Below the pieces are notes generated by a model. That model was not told where the DNA came from. It made no database searches and worked only from the letters and a program-made list of their open reading frames with translations. From Roridomyces roridus (taxonomy: Eukaryota; Basidiomycota; Agaricomycetes; Agaricales; Mycenaceae): a stretch of 64,000 nucleotides of DNA. Of the stretch, positions 20,605-31,891 are shown in pieces. The stretch lies in contig JARKIF010000010.1 in assembly GCA_029378245.1 (NCBI GenBank), positions 1,798,001 to 1,862,000 of the forward strand. The letters are read 5' to 3'. The number at the start of each line of letters is the position of its first letter. Position 1 is the first letter of the stretch. Both the position numbers and the translations under genes were made by a program.

Positions 20605-22389
20605 ATGCGTACTTCCTCGCTGTTCGCCGCTGTAGTGACATGGTCGATCTCCGCACACGCACTGTTCGAAGTGACCTACCACTCCTCCCCACTAGCCATC
20701 CAACCCTTCACCATCCTATCCAAAGACCCCTCCTACGACCCCGACAACACCACCCTTTTCCTCGCCTGCCCGCACGGGTCGGCCGTCGTCCAATCCGGTC
20801 CAACAATCTACACCTCCACCGGCGACCTCGTCTGGTCCGACCCATCCTTCGCAGGCTGCAACGACCTCAACATCCAGAATTTCGACGGGGAACAGTTCCT
20901 CACTCTATGGTTCGGCGTGGGCTCCCCGCTGCTTGGAACGGGGAACGGGGTTGCTGTGATGTTGAATTCGCAGTACGAGATTGTGCGCAATGTGACTGCG
21001 GTTAATCCGGAGAATACGGATATCCACGAGTTCAATATCGTCAAACCGGAGAATAGGACGGCCTTGGTGACGGCGTATCATCCGATACAGGTGTGTTCGA
21101 CTGTTTGTCCTTTTTATGCCTTTGACTGACTGGTATTCAGGCTGATTTATCCTCTGTTGGTGGACTGGTGAACGGGTGAGTCACAGACAGACTCGCCTGA
21201 AATGTTGCTGAATTGAGGGCAAGGTGGTATCTGAACGCAATCATTCAAGAAATCGACATCGCAACCGGAGACGTCCTCTTCAACTGGACGTCCTTTGATC
21301 ATATCGCGCTGAATGAATCATGTACGTGCTCTTGTCCTCACTAGGCTACTTGAAGCTGACGTCATTGTCAGTCAGCAGCCCGGTCATTACTCTCGAAGGA
21401 GGCAACGCAACCAACGCATGGGATGCCGTACACATAAACTCCATCGACAAAGCAAGTCTTTCTCTTTCGCCCCTGCTTGAACTAACCCGTTGATTCATTT
21501 CAGGATACCAACGGCGACTACCTCATCTCCGCGCGGCACTGCCAGACGATCTACAAAATCGCCAAAAACGGGACCATCCTTTGGCGTCTCGGCGGCAAGA
21601 ACTCGGACTTTACCTCACTCACCGAAAACACGGAATTCCACTGGCAGCACCACGCACGTTGGCGCGAGGACGAGACCATCATCTCTCTCTTTGATGATGA
21701 GGGCGCTGCACTCAGCGCTACAGCCATTTTCGTCGACGGGACAGTTGCTACGGGCAAGTATCTCGCCGTGGACCAGACTGCCATGACCATTTCTCTGGTG
21801 AACATTTTCTCCCCAGCACCGGGTATGTGCGAGTCGTTCTTCCGTTGGCTCGGACTAAAATGTCATCGCTCCAGAAACCGGCGTCAGCCTGGCCGAAGGC
21901 AGTATCGAGCCCTACGGCTCCACCGTCCTCGTCGGGTACGGCTCCAACCCCTGGGTCCAAGCCTACACCTCCTCCTCCCCATCGTCCCTGCTGTTCTCAG
22001 CCATAATCGGCCCCAACGACCCCCTCCTCTGGGAAGGCGGCATCGCCAACTACCGCGCCTTCCAAACCTCCACGCTCCAATTCGTCGGCCATCCGACGCA
22101 GCCCCCGAGCGTTGCCGTGGTATCCAATTCAACTGTGACTGGGAGCGGGAAGGAGGTCTTTGTATCTTGGAACGGGGCGACGCATGTTGGGGCGTACGAT
22201 CTTTTCACGGGGGATACAGCGCTAAACGTGGAAAAGTTCCTTCGGCGTGCGGCCGAGACGGGGTTCGAGACAGCGTTGAGTGGGCAGGGGATATCCAACT
22301 TTGTCAGAGTTGAGGCAATTGCAAAGGATGGTGGGGTGCTGGGCAGGAGCAAGGTTTATAAGACGAGTGATGGAAGTGTAGTGAATTAG
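20605..22389 (+). CDS. Secreted arylsulfotransferase-like (ASST family) protein
   Basis: Six exons, phase-checked: 20605-21090, 21141-21175, 21224-21321, 21372-21451, 21505-21822, 21875-22389. The start at 20605 (MRTSSLFAAVVTWSISAHA) gives a clean signal peptide; an ATG five codons upstream (20590) is possible. Features of fungal arylsulfotransferase proteins (PF14269-like) include a beta-propeller with FNIVKPENRTALVTAY, NGWYLNAIIQEID, VLFNWTS, DAVHINSIDKDTNGDYLISA, NGTILWRLGGKNSDF, FHWQHHARW and ISLFDDEGA. The GDYLIS-x-R and ILWRLGG-type repeats are characteristic. Several N-x-S/T sequons fit a secreted glycoprotein. The enzymatic role in fungi is not established. The fourth intron begins GCAAGT, a GC-AG intron. 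Confidence 0.85.
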
Positions 22390-25267
22390 TTTCATGTGGA
22401 ACTAGCAGACCAATCTCTTCTCGTCCACACGATTGGGTTCGACGAGGAAACCGGTACCAGCGATAGCTTGATTCTGCTCACGTGGCGGTTGATGTGCGGG
22501 GCGGAACTGGTAAGGATGCGTTGCGCGCAAGTTACCTGCCAAAGGACTTAAGTACCTTTGATCGGGGTCCTGCCGCTCGTCCTTCCGGTCGACCGCGCAA
22601 ATATAGCTTCAGGAATCAAGAAAAAAAAGTAACTTGGGCTAGGACTCAGAACCGTTGATGCGGTTGTCGGCGGTCTGAGTGGGGTCCGGTTATCTCCTAG
22701 GTGCCCACGCGCGATAGGCCCGAAGGCCAAGATTTTCGTTCAATTTGAATTTCAAATGCCAGTCTGGTGCGGGGATTCGCGGAGCGGGGAACGAGTGAAT
22801 ACGGCCAATTACTGCCATCACGACGAAACAAAATCGCAGCAGGCGGAGTTGCGCTGGAACCCGAAGAGAAGGATGACGGCGGCGTAGCGATCACAGGACT
22901 CTTGAATCAGAACTGAACAGGGAAATAAGCAATCGTCCAAGAACTTGAGCCTGGAATCCAGCAGGGTAATAATCATGAACAGACAGACAGACAGATGGCA
23001 CTCGGAGCTCCAGACGATGCGGTCGAAGCCAGTACCAGTAGTATATGTGTGCACGGAGCTCCGGACTTGTGAATTTCCTGCGAAATGTCAGGAGGATAAA
23101 ACCGAAATTGCTTTATCGAGAAGTTTCCGCAAGGCGAGGTCTAGAGCGGAAGTCGCAGGTATAATCGCAGCCTGAGGGAGTGGAGCAAGATCAGCGTGGA
23201 ATCGAACAAATTGAGTGTATGCATAAAAACAGCGCGTGACGGGTTGGTGACGGGTATACACTCTCCGGTCCCAGGTCGGGAAGACAGTCAAATCTGGACC
23301 GGATCATAGGTGAGCAGATGGAGTCGGGAGACAATGTCGACCTGTTCGAATTACGATCAACAGATGCGCGGTCTGGGCGAGGGGCCGTCATGATCACAAG
23401 ACGCGCCTAGGGCAGAAGATGGAGGGGGCACGGGAGGTTGAACTGCGGAGCTCCAGTACATCTGCAGCAGTCAGCGGGAAGAATGAAGAGGATCACATGA
23501 ACTCAAAGTGGGCGGATAGGCGATCAAATGGTGTGATACGTCGGTTTTTTATTGGGCTGGGGGAGAAACTGCCCGGTGGAGCCCTTGCCCGAAGTGCTTT
23601 CTAAAGCCGGAGACAGACAGCGTCCAACGAAGAGAGCGTGGACCCGCCGCTAGTGGGGCCGACTCGGAGCTCCGATACGGGCGTGTTGAGTAGGATAGCG
23701 AAAAAAAAAGAGGGGAGTCACGAGGGAGCAGATAGTCGGAGTTGAGAACAGCGGGGCCAGTCGGCAGTCCTCCAAATGGAGCGGAGTGTCCCGGATGCAG
23801 AGCAAAATACTTTGATTGCGGGAGAGCGAACAGATGCTAAGCAGGGAACGGCCCGAAATAAGCAGTGGTTTGAGTCAATTCTTCGAATACCAAGGTCCAA
23901 GGCCCCAAGCACTCACTGGATTCTGATTTGGATTGAAGGACGTCCGGGACGTCCCGGAGAGGGTAATGAGCATTGACCAAGCTCCCACTCCTGCCAGCGC
24001 AGTAGGCCACGAGGTACGTGTGGTGCCCTGAGTCTGAACCTAGGGGGCGAGTCGGCGACTTGAAGAAGAAAGAAATCGGACAAAGTCGGAGCATATCACG
24101 TGTTTCTTATCAGCCTTCAATCAGTCGTCATCTCACCACCATGATGATGATCACCTCCTCATCCAATCCTCATCCCCTCACTTGTCGACTTGCTGTCCAC
24201 ATCCGTGGTGGCCATAATACCGAGCTGTGGAGTGCAACACGCCCTTGAATTCATCTCGAGAACCGCTTTTGACCGGCTCATAGACTGTCATGGCCTTACT
24301 GCTCCGACGGCATTTCCCGGCTGCTTCCATTGACCGCCCAATCCTGCCTTTCTTCTTTGTTGGTGCCAAGCGCTATCGCTCTGCTATCTTTCAGGAACAA
24401 AACGTAGACTTCCCCGTTCAAGTCCGAAAACGGCGGGTGCCACTTGCTCGTGCCGCAATGTACGTAATAATCTACTTTCAAGTTCGGCGCCTCGACATCC
24501 CACTCATAACGCCCAGGTATCTGGGTTGTCGCGGTTCCGCTCTTCCCGGACGGGCGCGGACTGGATTCCTATGCCCTTTTTTTCCAATTGATCGTCATCA
24601 CGCACGTCTAGAACCTCGCAAGCGGCGTAAGTATCATGTCGACATTGGAGAACCCCGCCCATGTCCGGGTAAGTTTCACGGGCAAGAACGAATATTGCGA
24701 GGCGCCCCCTTCAACTTTTCCGGTGTGATTACTCTCTCGACGCCGTTTGATTCGCCTTCCTGACTAGGCGAGAACCTTCCCTCGGCTGAGCTTAGATTGT
24801 AGCACTAGCACATGTGGCTGCCACCGACTGACTCGACTTACGGAAGGATCTGCATACATGGAATGTGCCGAAATGATTTACCTATTATATCTGAGAGCAC
24901 AGAGGTCTTTTGTGGCCGTTCAAGGGCTGGGAGGAGGGCCCATTGCCAAAAGGTGCGCCAAATTCACTCAGTTCTTTTGACTGAGGCGAGCGCGAGGAGA
25001 GGAACGATCACATTTCCCCGTCTGCCGTTTCTCTCCATCAATAGATCCCTGCGTGGTACGGTTGGCAATTCCCGGCTGCAAATACGCCTTATCGGGCCCG
25101 GCCCTCGACTGCTGACAGAACCTCTTCTGGTTACTGATCTCCGATCCACCTCATGCCAACTCGACAAGAATTGATTTATTTCCGCCCGTGCGCCAATCAA
25201 AGCTTTCCCCGATCTAACAGCGACTCGATAAATACAGCAGAGCTGAGTGCACTTGAGCTGAGTGACC
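22390..25267. other. Long gene-free region
   Basis: About 2.9 kb in which no frame shows domain motifs, signal peptides or plausible exon chains. Scattered open frames (for example 24290-24763, 157 codons) have no protein character. The part closest to 25268 presumably contains the promoter of the GATA gene. No repeat shared with the rest of the window was noticed. Confidence 0.45.
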
Positions 25268-26385
25268 ATGCATACCCCACACAGCCTGCTTTTCAATTCC
25301 ATAGTCGACCGCGAGATTGAGGACAACTCGCGCACCACCTCGCCAAGCTTATCGTCGTCTCGGACGTCGCCTGCTGTCTCCATGCTACGCACGACGAGTC
25401 TCTACTGGGCCCCGGGTACGTGCTCGATAGTGCTTGCGTTGCATTCCTTGGATTGAATGGAGCGTATGTGATAGACTGCAGTCCTCCTTCCTCGGCATCC
25501 AGCGCCACTTCGGCCTATGCGACTGCGTTTCCTGGGTCGTTCCCTGGCGCACAGCAGCAGTACAACCGACAGCAGCGCGGTGCAACACCCAGCATCGACT
25601 TGACCGGCCTTATCCCTATCCACGACTCTTCGAGATTCGGGCGTGGCCCGATACCGGAGCTAGGCACGTGCGATAACGACTACCAGTGGTCCCCGCCCAA
25701 TATGGCAGCGCATTACAACGGCGCAGTGAAATCCGCTCCTTCCTCTTGGCACCCGCCCGCCGACGGGGACCTGTCGACGTCGCAGCAGTGCCAGTGGGTC
25801 ATGGCGGCGCAGCAGTTTACGGAATACACGACGCCCTACCCCCCGTCGTCTCCGTACCCCACATCTGCATCATCATCCTCCGCCTCTGCGTCGGTCCCTT
25901 CCTCGCCGTACTACCTCACTCCTCCCCATACCTCCGCTCCACTCCCCACTCTACCATCCGTTGTTCCTCATGCTCATGTGCCCAGGAGAGCTGCTGCCCA
26001 AGACGACCCGAACGTGCCCAAAAAGTCGTGTTCGCACTGTCATGTAACCAGCACCCCTCTATGGCGTCGAGATCCCTCCACCCACCGAGTGCTGTGCAAC
26101 GCATGCGGGCTCTACCTACAACAGCGCAACAAGCTCCGGCCTCAAGAACTCATCGACGCGGACTTGCCCGATTCCGACTCTGACTCTGGACCCCCCGATG
26201 AAAGTTACGAGGGCCCGCGGTGCAGCCATTGCAATACGCGTCAGACGAGCGTGTGGCGGAGGAGTAAGACGGGGGCACAGGTTTGCAATGCATGTGGTGT
26301 TTATGCGAGGTTGAGGGGGAGGGATCGCCCGCTTTCGTTGAAGCGCACTAAAATCAAGCCGCGGACGAAGCATTCGAAGCAGTAG
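25268..26385 (+). CDS. Two-finger GATA-type transcription factor
   Basis: Exons 25268-25415 and 25475-26385 (59-nt intron, GTACGT to TGATAG, frame kept) give 352 residues. The N-terminal two thirds are S/P/Q/A-rich, typical of fungal regulators. Two GATA zinc fingers lie near the C-terminus: CSHCHVTSTPLWRRDP with CNACGLY (C-x2-C-x18-C-x2-C), then after an acidic linker (DSDSDSGPPDES) CSHCNTRQTSVWRR with CNACGVY (C-x2-C-x17-C-x2-C). A basic tail (KRTKIKPRTKHSK) follows. All eight cysteines are present. The linker lacks the cysteine-rich box of SREP/URBS1-type iron regulators, so a different regulatory role is likely. A relic of a related gene lies at 39.7 kb. Confidence 0.9.
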
Positions 26386-28426
26386 AGTTTTCGATGGACA
26401 AATATGCATATTAGTTACTTAGAGTTTTTGTGTATTTTTACGGGTGTTTCACCTCCCTACTATTCTATACCACATATCTTAGACAAGAACAATGTCCAAT
26501 GACGCAACGGCGACTATGAGTCTGCGGGAGATCACCAGCTTCTTCACGACCCTGGCAGCTCGAAGCCAAGGTCTAGCCGGCCAGCGGGGAATTCATGATA
26601 CGAGTCATCCTTGCGAAGGATCTATCATCTGCGTTAACAGCCACCGCAGGTGGGTCAAGGGCGGCCAAGACCTCCGGGCGACTCCCGCCGCCGTCGGGGA
26701 AGGAAGGCGCGGTAAATTCATTGATCAAGTGCGGGACGATAGGGATCATTCCTGGGAAGCATGACTCCGAGTGATCCGTGTTCAATTGTTTTCAACGGCA
26801 GGAAGGCAGGGAGGAAGGCAGAATCCAGCTTGCGTCTGGGCAATTCGTTTCGAGGGTGGCGTTGATAAAGCGGGAAAGAAAGTGTGAACGTGGATTTCGG
26901 CTACACCCGGGCCCGCGATCAATGACAACACGAGTGTCGAGCGCTGGTTGTCATGAACGTTTGCTCAAACCTTACTCCAGCACGGCCCTTTGTCTTTTTT
27001 GGCTTCTCAGATCAACTGATGCATGTCTGTCAGCCGGATGTTCGCCCGTACCACTGACTACCTTACAATTGGCCTGCAGGTCTGCCTATATCCATCGTAT
27101 CGATTCTTCGCGCTCAAGGATAAGCAAAATATACTGGATCGAGCAAGTACTTACATACTTACATGCAGACGCCGATCAAACACACAACAGCGTTCAACAA
27201 GATGGAGGTTAATCGCGCAGTGATCCAAGACTATTATCACTCACCAGCGATACTTATACGTAAAGTTTAAGATGAAGCAACGCGCTGGAGGAACGATCTG
27301 CAGGGTGGAGTTGCACCAGGTGCTCAGGGACGGATGGGAGGCAGACCTGGTGATTGTTCCAATCAGTCTCATGCATGTGGAGTGGGTGGATTGTTTTCGC
27401 TCGGGAGTGCTCGCTGGCCTTGGCATTCTGCAAGAAAGACAGCGTGGAGTCTACTGCAACTGCTCAGCTGAAGGAGCACACGTTTACTGCCAGTGATTCT
27501 CAGACTTTTGCCGCAACACGAGTTTCAACTTGAGGTCCATTATTGCTATCTCGTAGGTATTTGTAAGAACTCAATCGCATCAAGAACATGGAAATTTCCA
27601 ACCTCATAAGTTGTGATTATACTCTGTAATGGCGTTCAGATTAACGAGGAAAAGCAGGATATTCAACGAATGAACCATCTCCGTCAAATAATCTCTCCCT
27701 TATGAGATTCGTGCTTGACAACGACAGCGGACCTGTGGTGACAATGTCCGTGTTCTTCAACTCTCCGATCGCTATGCCGTAGCCGTGCCGTATCTCTCTC
27801 CGACTCTGTTTCGCTTGTGACCCTGTCAACGTCTTTTTGACAACTTGGGCAGTTTACCCGAAACAGCGAGCGCTGATCGCCCGAAAGCTGCGACGCCGAA
27901 TGCTCTGCAGCCAAGTATTTTCCCCGAATCAAGGGGATCCCTTTCCGCACGCTGATCAAGTTCCCTTTGCCTCGTGTGCTTCATTGAAACGACGACATAT
28001 ACAACCCTGATGACCATTGCAGTCGGAGATGAGCGTCCCGCCCGCGTTCGTGGTTCAAAGTTGGAAGGTAAAAGCCAAGTCAAGACAGGATACAAGACAT
28101 GACATGCATGCCGGTATACCGCTCCATTGAACTTCCTCCGTGCTATCCCGCTGCCCAGTCACAGCTGTGCGGGAGTGTCGAGTCCAGGCAGCCCCCTGTT
28201 ACGGAAATGCCAGCACCTTTGGATTCTTAAAAAGCCGGCGGGTGCCGGTGGTACCAGACGGATAGAATGTCGCTCCCAATGCTTTAAGAAGGGTGCGAGC
28301 AACGTGGATGTCCGACTCCTGCACCTGAGTTTAACTTGGTCAACCATACTATAATTTCTCAACCCAGATCAAAACATGATGCTTTCATTTCCGCGGAATA
28401 TCTACATCACCGGGAGCTAGAGCGGT
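26386..28426. other. Gene-free region between GATA factor and aldo/keto reductase pair
   Basis: No supported coding region. Open frames of 60-145 codons on both strands (for example 26778-27212) show no family motifs. The last about 30 bases are the 3' flank of the reductase copy and are shared with the second copy near 30130. Confidence 0.45.
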
Positions 28427-29695
28427 GGACTATCAGCATACGCCATGTCCTGCAATCCAGCCGGGGATCTATCCCCCTGAATATCGGTGGCTTCGGCCAG
28501 ACTGCGAATCTCGGCAACTTCCGCCTCCGTCAACTTCACCGACGCAGCTGCGGCGATCTCGTGGATATACTAGAGGCAGATGGTGTGAGAAAAGAAAATA
28601 ATGTGGCACCTGAATCGTCGTACCTTGATCTTCTTCGTCCCAGGAATGACGAAAAAGTCCTCCCCCTGGGCCAAAGTCCACGCCAGCGTCGTCTGTCCCG
28701 CGCTCGCCCCATGTCGCTTGCCAATCTCCCCAATCTTCCCAGCCAGCGCCAGTATCTTGGGAAAGTTCTCCCCCGAAAACTTGGGGAAGTTGCGTCTCAT
28801 ATCGCCCTCCTCCAAGTCTGCATGGGACTTGATTTGCCCGGTGAGGAACCCGCGCCCGAGGGGGGAGTATGCGACGATCTTAGTGCCGAGCTCGCGGGCC
28901 GTTTGCACGAGGTTGAGAGGCGCCTGCTCGACTTCCAGAACGATAGGGGAGAATTCAATTTGGAGTGCGGCGATGGGATGGATTGCGTGTGCCCGTCGGA
29001 GGCCTGCGGAGGTGCAGTCAGAGAGCCCGAGGTACTTTACTTTGCCTTCTCTGCAGCGGAATCACAGTCAGGACGAGGTTGAAGGAACGAATTTCGGCGT
29101 ACTTGACCAACTCCGCCATAGCACCGACCGACTTTTCAATGGGAGTGTTCCGATCAACGCTGGCGGTTGAGGTTGAGCATTACGGAGGCCAACAGAGGCT
29201 ACAACGCACCGATGAAGATAATAAAGATCAATACAAGCCACCCCGAGTCTCTTGAGCGATTGGGCGCATTGTTCCTTGATATATTCCGGATCTCCCCGCG
29301 CTCCAGTCATCGTAAACCCAACCTTGGTCGCAAGGAATATCTTTTCCCTCTTTCCGGGGTTGAGCTTGAACCTGTCGTTCATTCGTTGATGTCAGTCTGG
29401 AAAACAGAGTGAAGGGTCGGCATCGAACCATTTGCCAATCAATTCTTCCGAATCGCCGTATGTGTTCGCCGTGTCCCAGAGTGTGCATCCGGCGGCGTAT
29501 GCTGCGTCGAGGACCTGCATGACATATCAGTGAGCTCCCAGACAACCCCTCTGGGAAGAATAGGGAAACAAACTTTGAGTCGATCTTCGTGGATCCCACA
29601 GAGCCGTACACAACACTGATCCCCATCCATCCGAGACCAGTGGCTGGAATGGAGACATCGCCGAGCTTTCGGTGCATGCTAGTGATTGTCGACAC
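28427..29695 (-). pseudogene. Aldo/keto reductase, copy 1, frameshifted
   Basis: This is nearly identical in layout to the intact copy at 30167-31445, with the same six exons and introns. Differences are fatal. The position of the initiator in copy 2 is GTG here (29693-29695), leaving an ATG at 29677. In exon 1 the sister sequence GGATCCGACGAAGA is GGATCCACGAAGA here (near 29604), a one-base loss. The shifted frame ends at TGA in exon 2. Downstream exons still read as a good AKR ([63 protein letters not shown]), so inactivation is recent or reflects a sequence error. Confidence 0.75.
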
Positions 29696-29768
29696 TGAGT
29701 TAGACTCTCAATGTGAGGAAAGAACTTTGGTGTTTGGTGGTTTGTTTCTTTCAACCTCGAGTCCTCGA

Positions 29769-29775
29769 CTTTATA
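29769..29775 (-). promoter_or_regulatory. TATA-like element of reductase copy 1
   Basis: TATAAAG on the minus strand, about 92 nt upstream of the ATG at 29677, in a block conserved with the upstream region of copy 2. Confidence 0.35.
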
Positions 29776-30166
29776 GGCCACGGGCGAGGGGCATGGTAGG
29801 ACGCGTCTCCTCGGAAGCTGAGGAATCTGGGATGACTTACACCGGATCACGGGCATTTGTATTATCCCTGTTTCCGATCACTTCCGGTCAGCCACATTTG
29901 ATCTGAACTTCAAACTCCGCTGGCTCGTGCACGTGCCGGCTTGCTCTTGGCGCCCGTCACGTCGCGACGAATTCGTCGTCGCCGTCGCCGTCGAGTAACC
30001 GCGCTGGGTCAACGATCGACAGTGCCTTTCAGGCAACTCCGCCCGTTTCTGGCTCCGTTCGTTCGGCGGTCGTCCGGCCTCGTCCTCAGTACTCCCTTCT
30101 CGCCTTCTCTCTCAACCCAGATCAAAACATGATTTCATTTCCGCGGAATATCTACACGACCGGGAG
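29776..30166. other. Spacer between the two reductase copies
   Basis: The left part is the conserved upstream flank of copy 1 and the right part the conserved 3' flank of copy 2. In between lies a short CGTCG/CGCCGT-rich stretch (about 29955-29995). No gene is seen. Confidence 0.4.
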
Positions 30167-31445
30167 CTAGAGCGGTGGACTATCAGCATACGCCATGTCC
30201 TGGAATCCAGCCGGGTATCTATCCCCCTGAATATCGGTGGCTTCGGCCAGACTGCGAATCTCGGCAACTTCCGTGTCCGTCAACTTCACCGACGCAGCTG
30301 CGGCAATCTCGTGGATATACTACGGGCAGATGGTGTGAGCAAAGAAAATAATGTGGCACCTGAATCGTCGTACCTTGATCTTCTTCGTCCCAGGAATGAC
30401 GAAAAAGTCCTCCCCCTGCGCCAAAGTCCACGCCAGCGTCGTCTGTCCCGCGCTTGCCCCATGTCGCTTGCCAATCTCCCCAATCTTCCCAGCCAGCGCC
30501 AATATCTTGGGGAAGTTCTCCCCCGAAAATTTGGGAAAGTGGCGTCTCATATCCCCCTCCTCCAAATCTGCATGGGATTTGATTTGACCGGTGAGGAACC
30601 CACGCCCGAGGGGGGAGTATGCGACGATTTTGGTGCCGAGCTCGCGGGCTGTTTGCACGAGATGCAGGGGCGCCTGCTCGACTTCCAGTACGATAGGGGA
30701 GAATTCGATTTGGAGTGCGGTGATGGGATGGATCGCGTGTGCCCGTCGGAGGCCTGCGGAGGTGCAGTCTGAGAGTCCGAGGTACTTCACTTTGCCTTCT
30801 CTAGAGTGGAATCAGATTCAGTACGAGATTAGAAGCATGAATTCTGGCGTACTTGACCAACTCCGCCATGGCACCGACCGACTTTTCGATGGGAGTATTT
30901 CGATCAACGCTGAGTGGATGAGGTTGAGGATTACGGAGACCAATAGATGTTGCAACGCACCGATGAAGATAGTAAAGATCAATACAAGCCACCCCGAGTC
31001 TCTTGAGCGATTGGGCGCATTGCTCCTTGATATATTCCGGATCCCCCCGCGCTCCGGTCATCGTGAATCCAACCTTGGTTGCAAGGAATATCTTCTCCCT
31101 CTTCTCGGGGTTGAGCTTGAACCTGTGGTTCAATCGTTGATGTCAGTCTGGAAAAGGACTGAAGGGTTGGCATCGAACCATTTGCCAATCAGTTCTTCCG
31201 AATCGCCGTATGCGTTGGCCGTGTCCCAGAATGTGCATCCGGCGGCGTATGCCGCGTCGAGGACCTGCGAATCGGTGCCATATTAGCTAGTTCCCCGGAC
31301 AGCCCCGCTGGGCACAAACCTTGAGTCGGTCTTCGTCGGATCCCACCGAGCCATACGCAACACTGATCCCCATCCATCCGAGACCAGTGGCGGGTATGGA
31401 GGCATCGCCGAGCTTTCGGTACACGCTAGTGATTGCTGTCGACAT
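30167..31445 (-). CDS. Aldo/keto reductase (NADPH-dependent), copy 2, intact
   Basis: Six exons, all phase-checked (31320-31445, 31179-31264, 30961-31122, 30853-30909, 30374-30800, 30167-30319), give 336 residues. AKR signatures: N-terminal [38 protein letters not shown] with the catalytic D and Y; K of IFLATKVGF; the catalytic-His region [33 protein letters not shown]; and [11 protein letters not shown] for NADPH binding. This matches the AKR8/AKR13-type fungal and plant auxin-induced reductase group that reduces aldehydes and ketones in the cytosol. The physiological substrate is unknown. It lies in tandem with a frameshifted duplicate, and a copia element sits about 180 bp upstream of its start. 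Confidence 0.92.
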
Positions 31446-31529
31446 TGAATTTGAGTTTAGATGTGAGGAAAGAACTTTGGTAGTGTTCGGTGGTGGTTTG
31501 TTTCTTCCAACCTCGAATACTTTCCGTGA

Positions 31530-31536
31530 CTTTATA
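31530..31536 (-). promoter_or_regulatory. TATA-like element of reductase copy 2
   Basis: TATAAAG on the minus strand, about 85 nt upstream of the ATG at 31445, in a flank shared with copy 1. Confidence 0.4.
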
Positions 31537-31619
31537 GGCCACCGCCCAGCGGCATGGTAGGACGCGTCTCCTCGGAAGCTGAGGAATCTGGGATGACTTA
31601 CACCGCCCGTCTATCGGTT

Positions 31620-31624
31620 CGCTT
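31620..31624. repeat. Target-site duplication (left) of copia element
   Basis: CGCTT, directly repeated at 36756-36760 on the other side of the element, is the expected 5-bp duplication for a Ty1/copia integrase. Confidence 0.85.
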
Positions 31625-31884
31625 TGTAGAAAGTTGGGGGATGTAATTCTATATTCAAGCTACCTACGTCGAGGCTTTTATACCTCTACAAAGAACAATA
31701 GAACAAATAATCTACAAAGTAAGAGTCATATAGAAAGTAGTAGAGCGATAGGGAATAGCAACGGGTGGAGCAACAAAGTGGAGTGTTGCCATAGTTCAGC
31801 TATGGCTATGTTCGGGCATGCCTCGGGCATGTTCGACAACGGGCTGTGCGCAGCCTCGTGCTCGGTTTGCTCCAACTTCCAACA
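31625..31884 (-). repeat. 3' LTR of copia element (260 bp)
   Basis: On the plus strand it begins TGTAGAAAGTTGGGGG and ends CTTCCAACA; on the element's own strand it begins TGTTGG and ends TACA, so the usual TG...CA ends are present. It matches 36470-36755 over its whole length except for a 26-bp tandem duplication in the other copy. A polypurine tract (GAGGGGGAG, element sense, at 31885-31893) adjoins it. Confidence 0.9.
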
Positions 31885-31891
31885 CTCCCCC

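Noticed and set aside
24290..24763. 157-codon plus-strand ORF
   Set aside because: Composition is rich in R and P without domain motifs. The region is otherwise gene-free, and no exon neighbours could be joined.
25268..26385. SREP/URBS1-type iron regulator identity for the two-finger GATA protein
   Set aside because: The cysteine-rich block between the fingers that defines that group is absent; the linker is acidic and has no cysteine.
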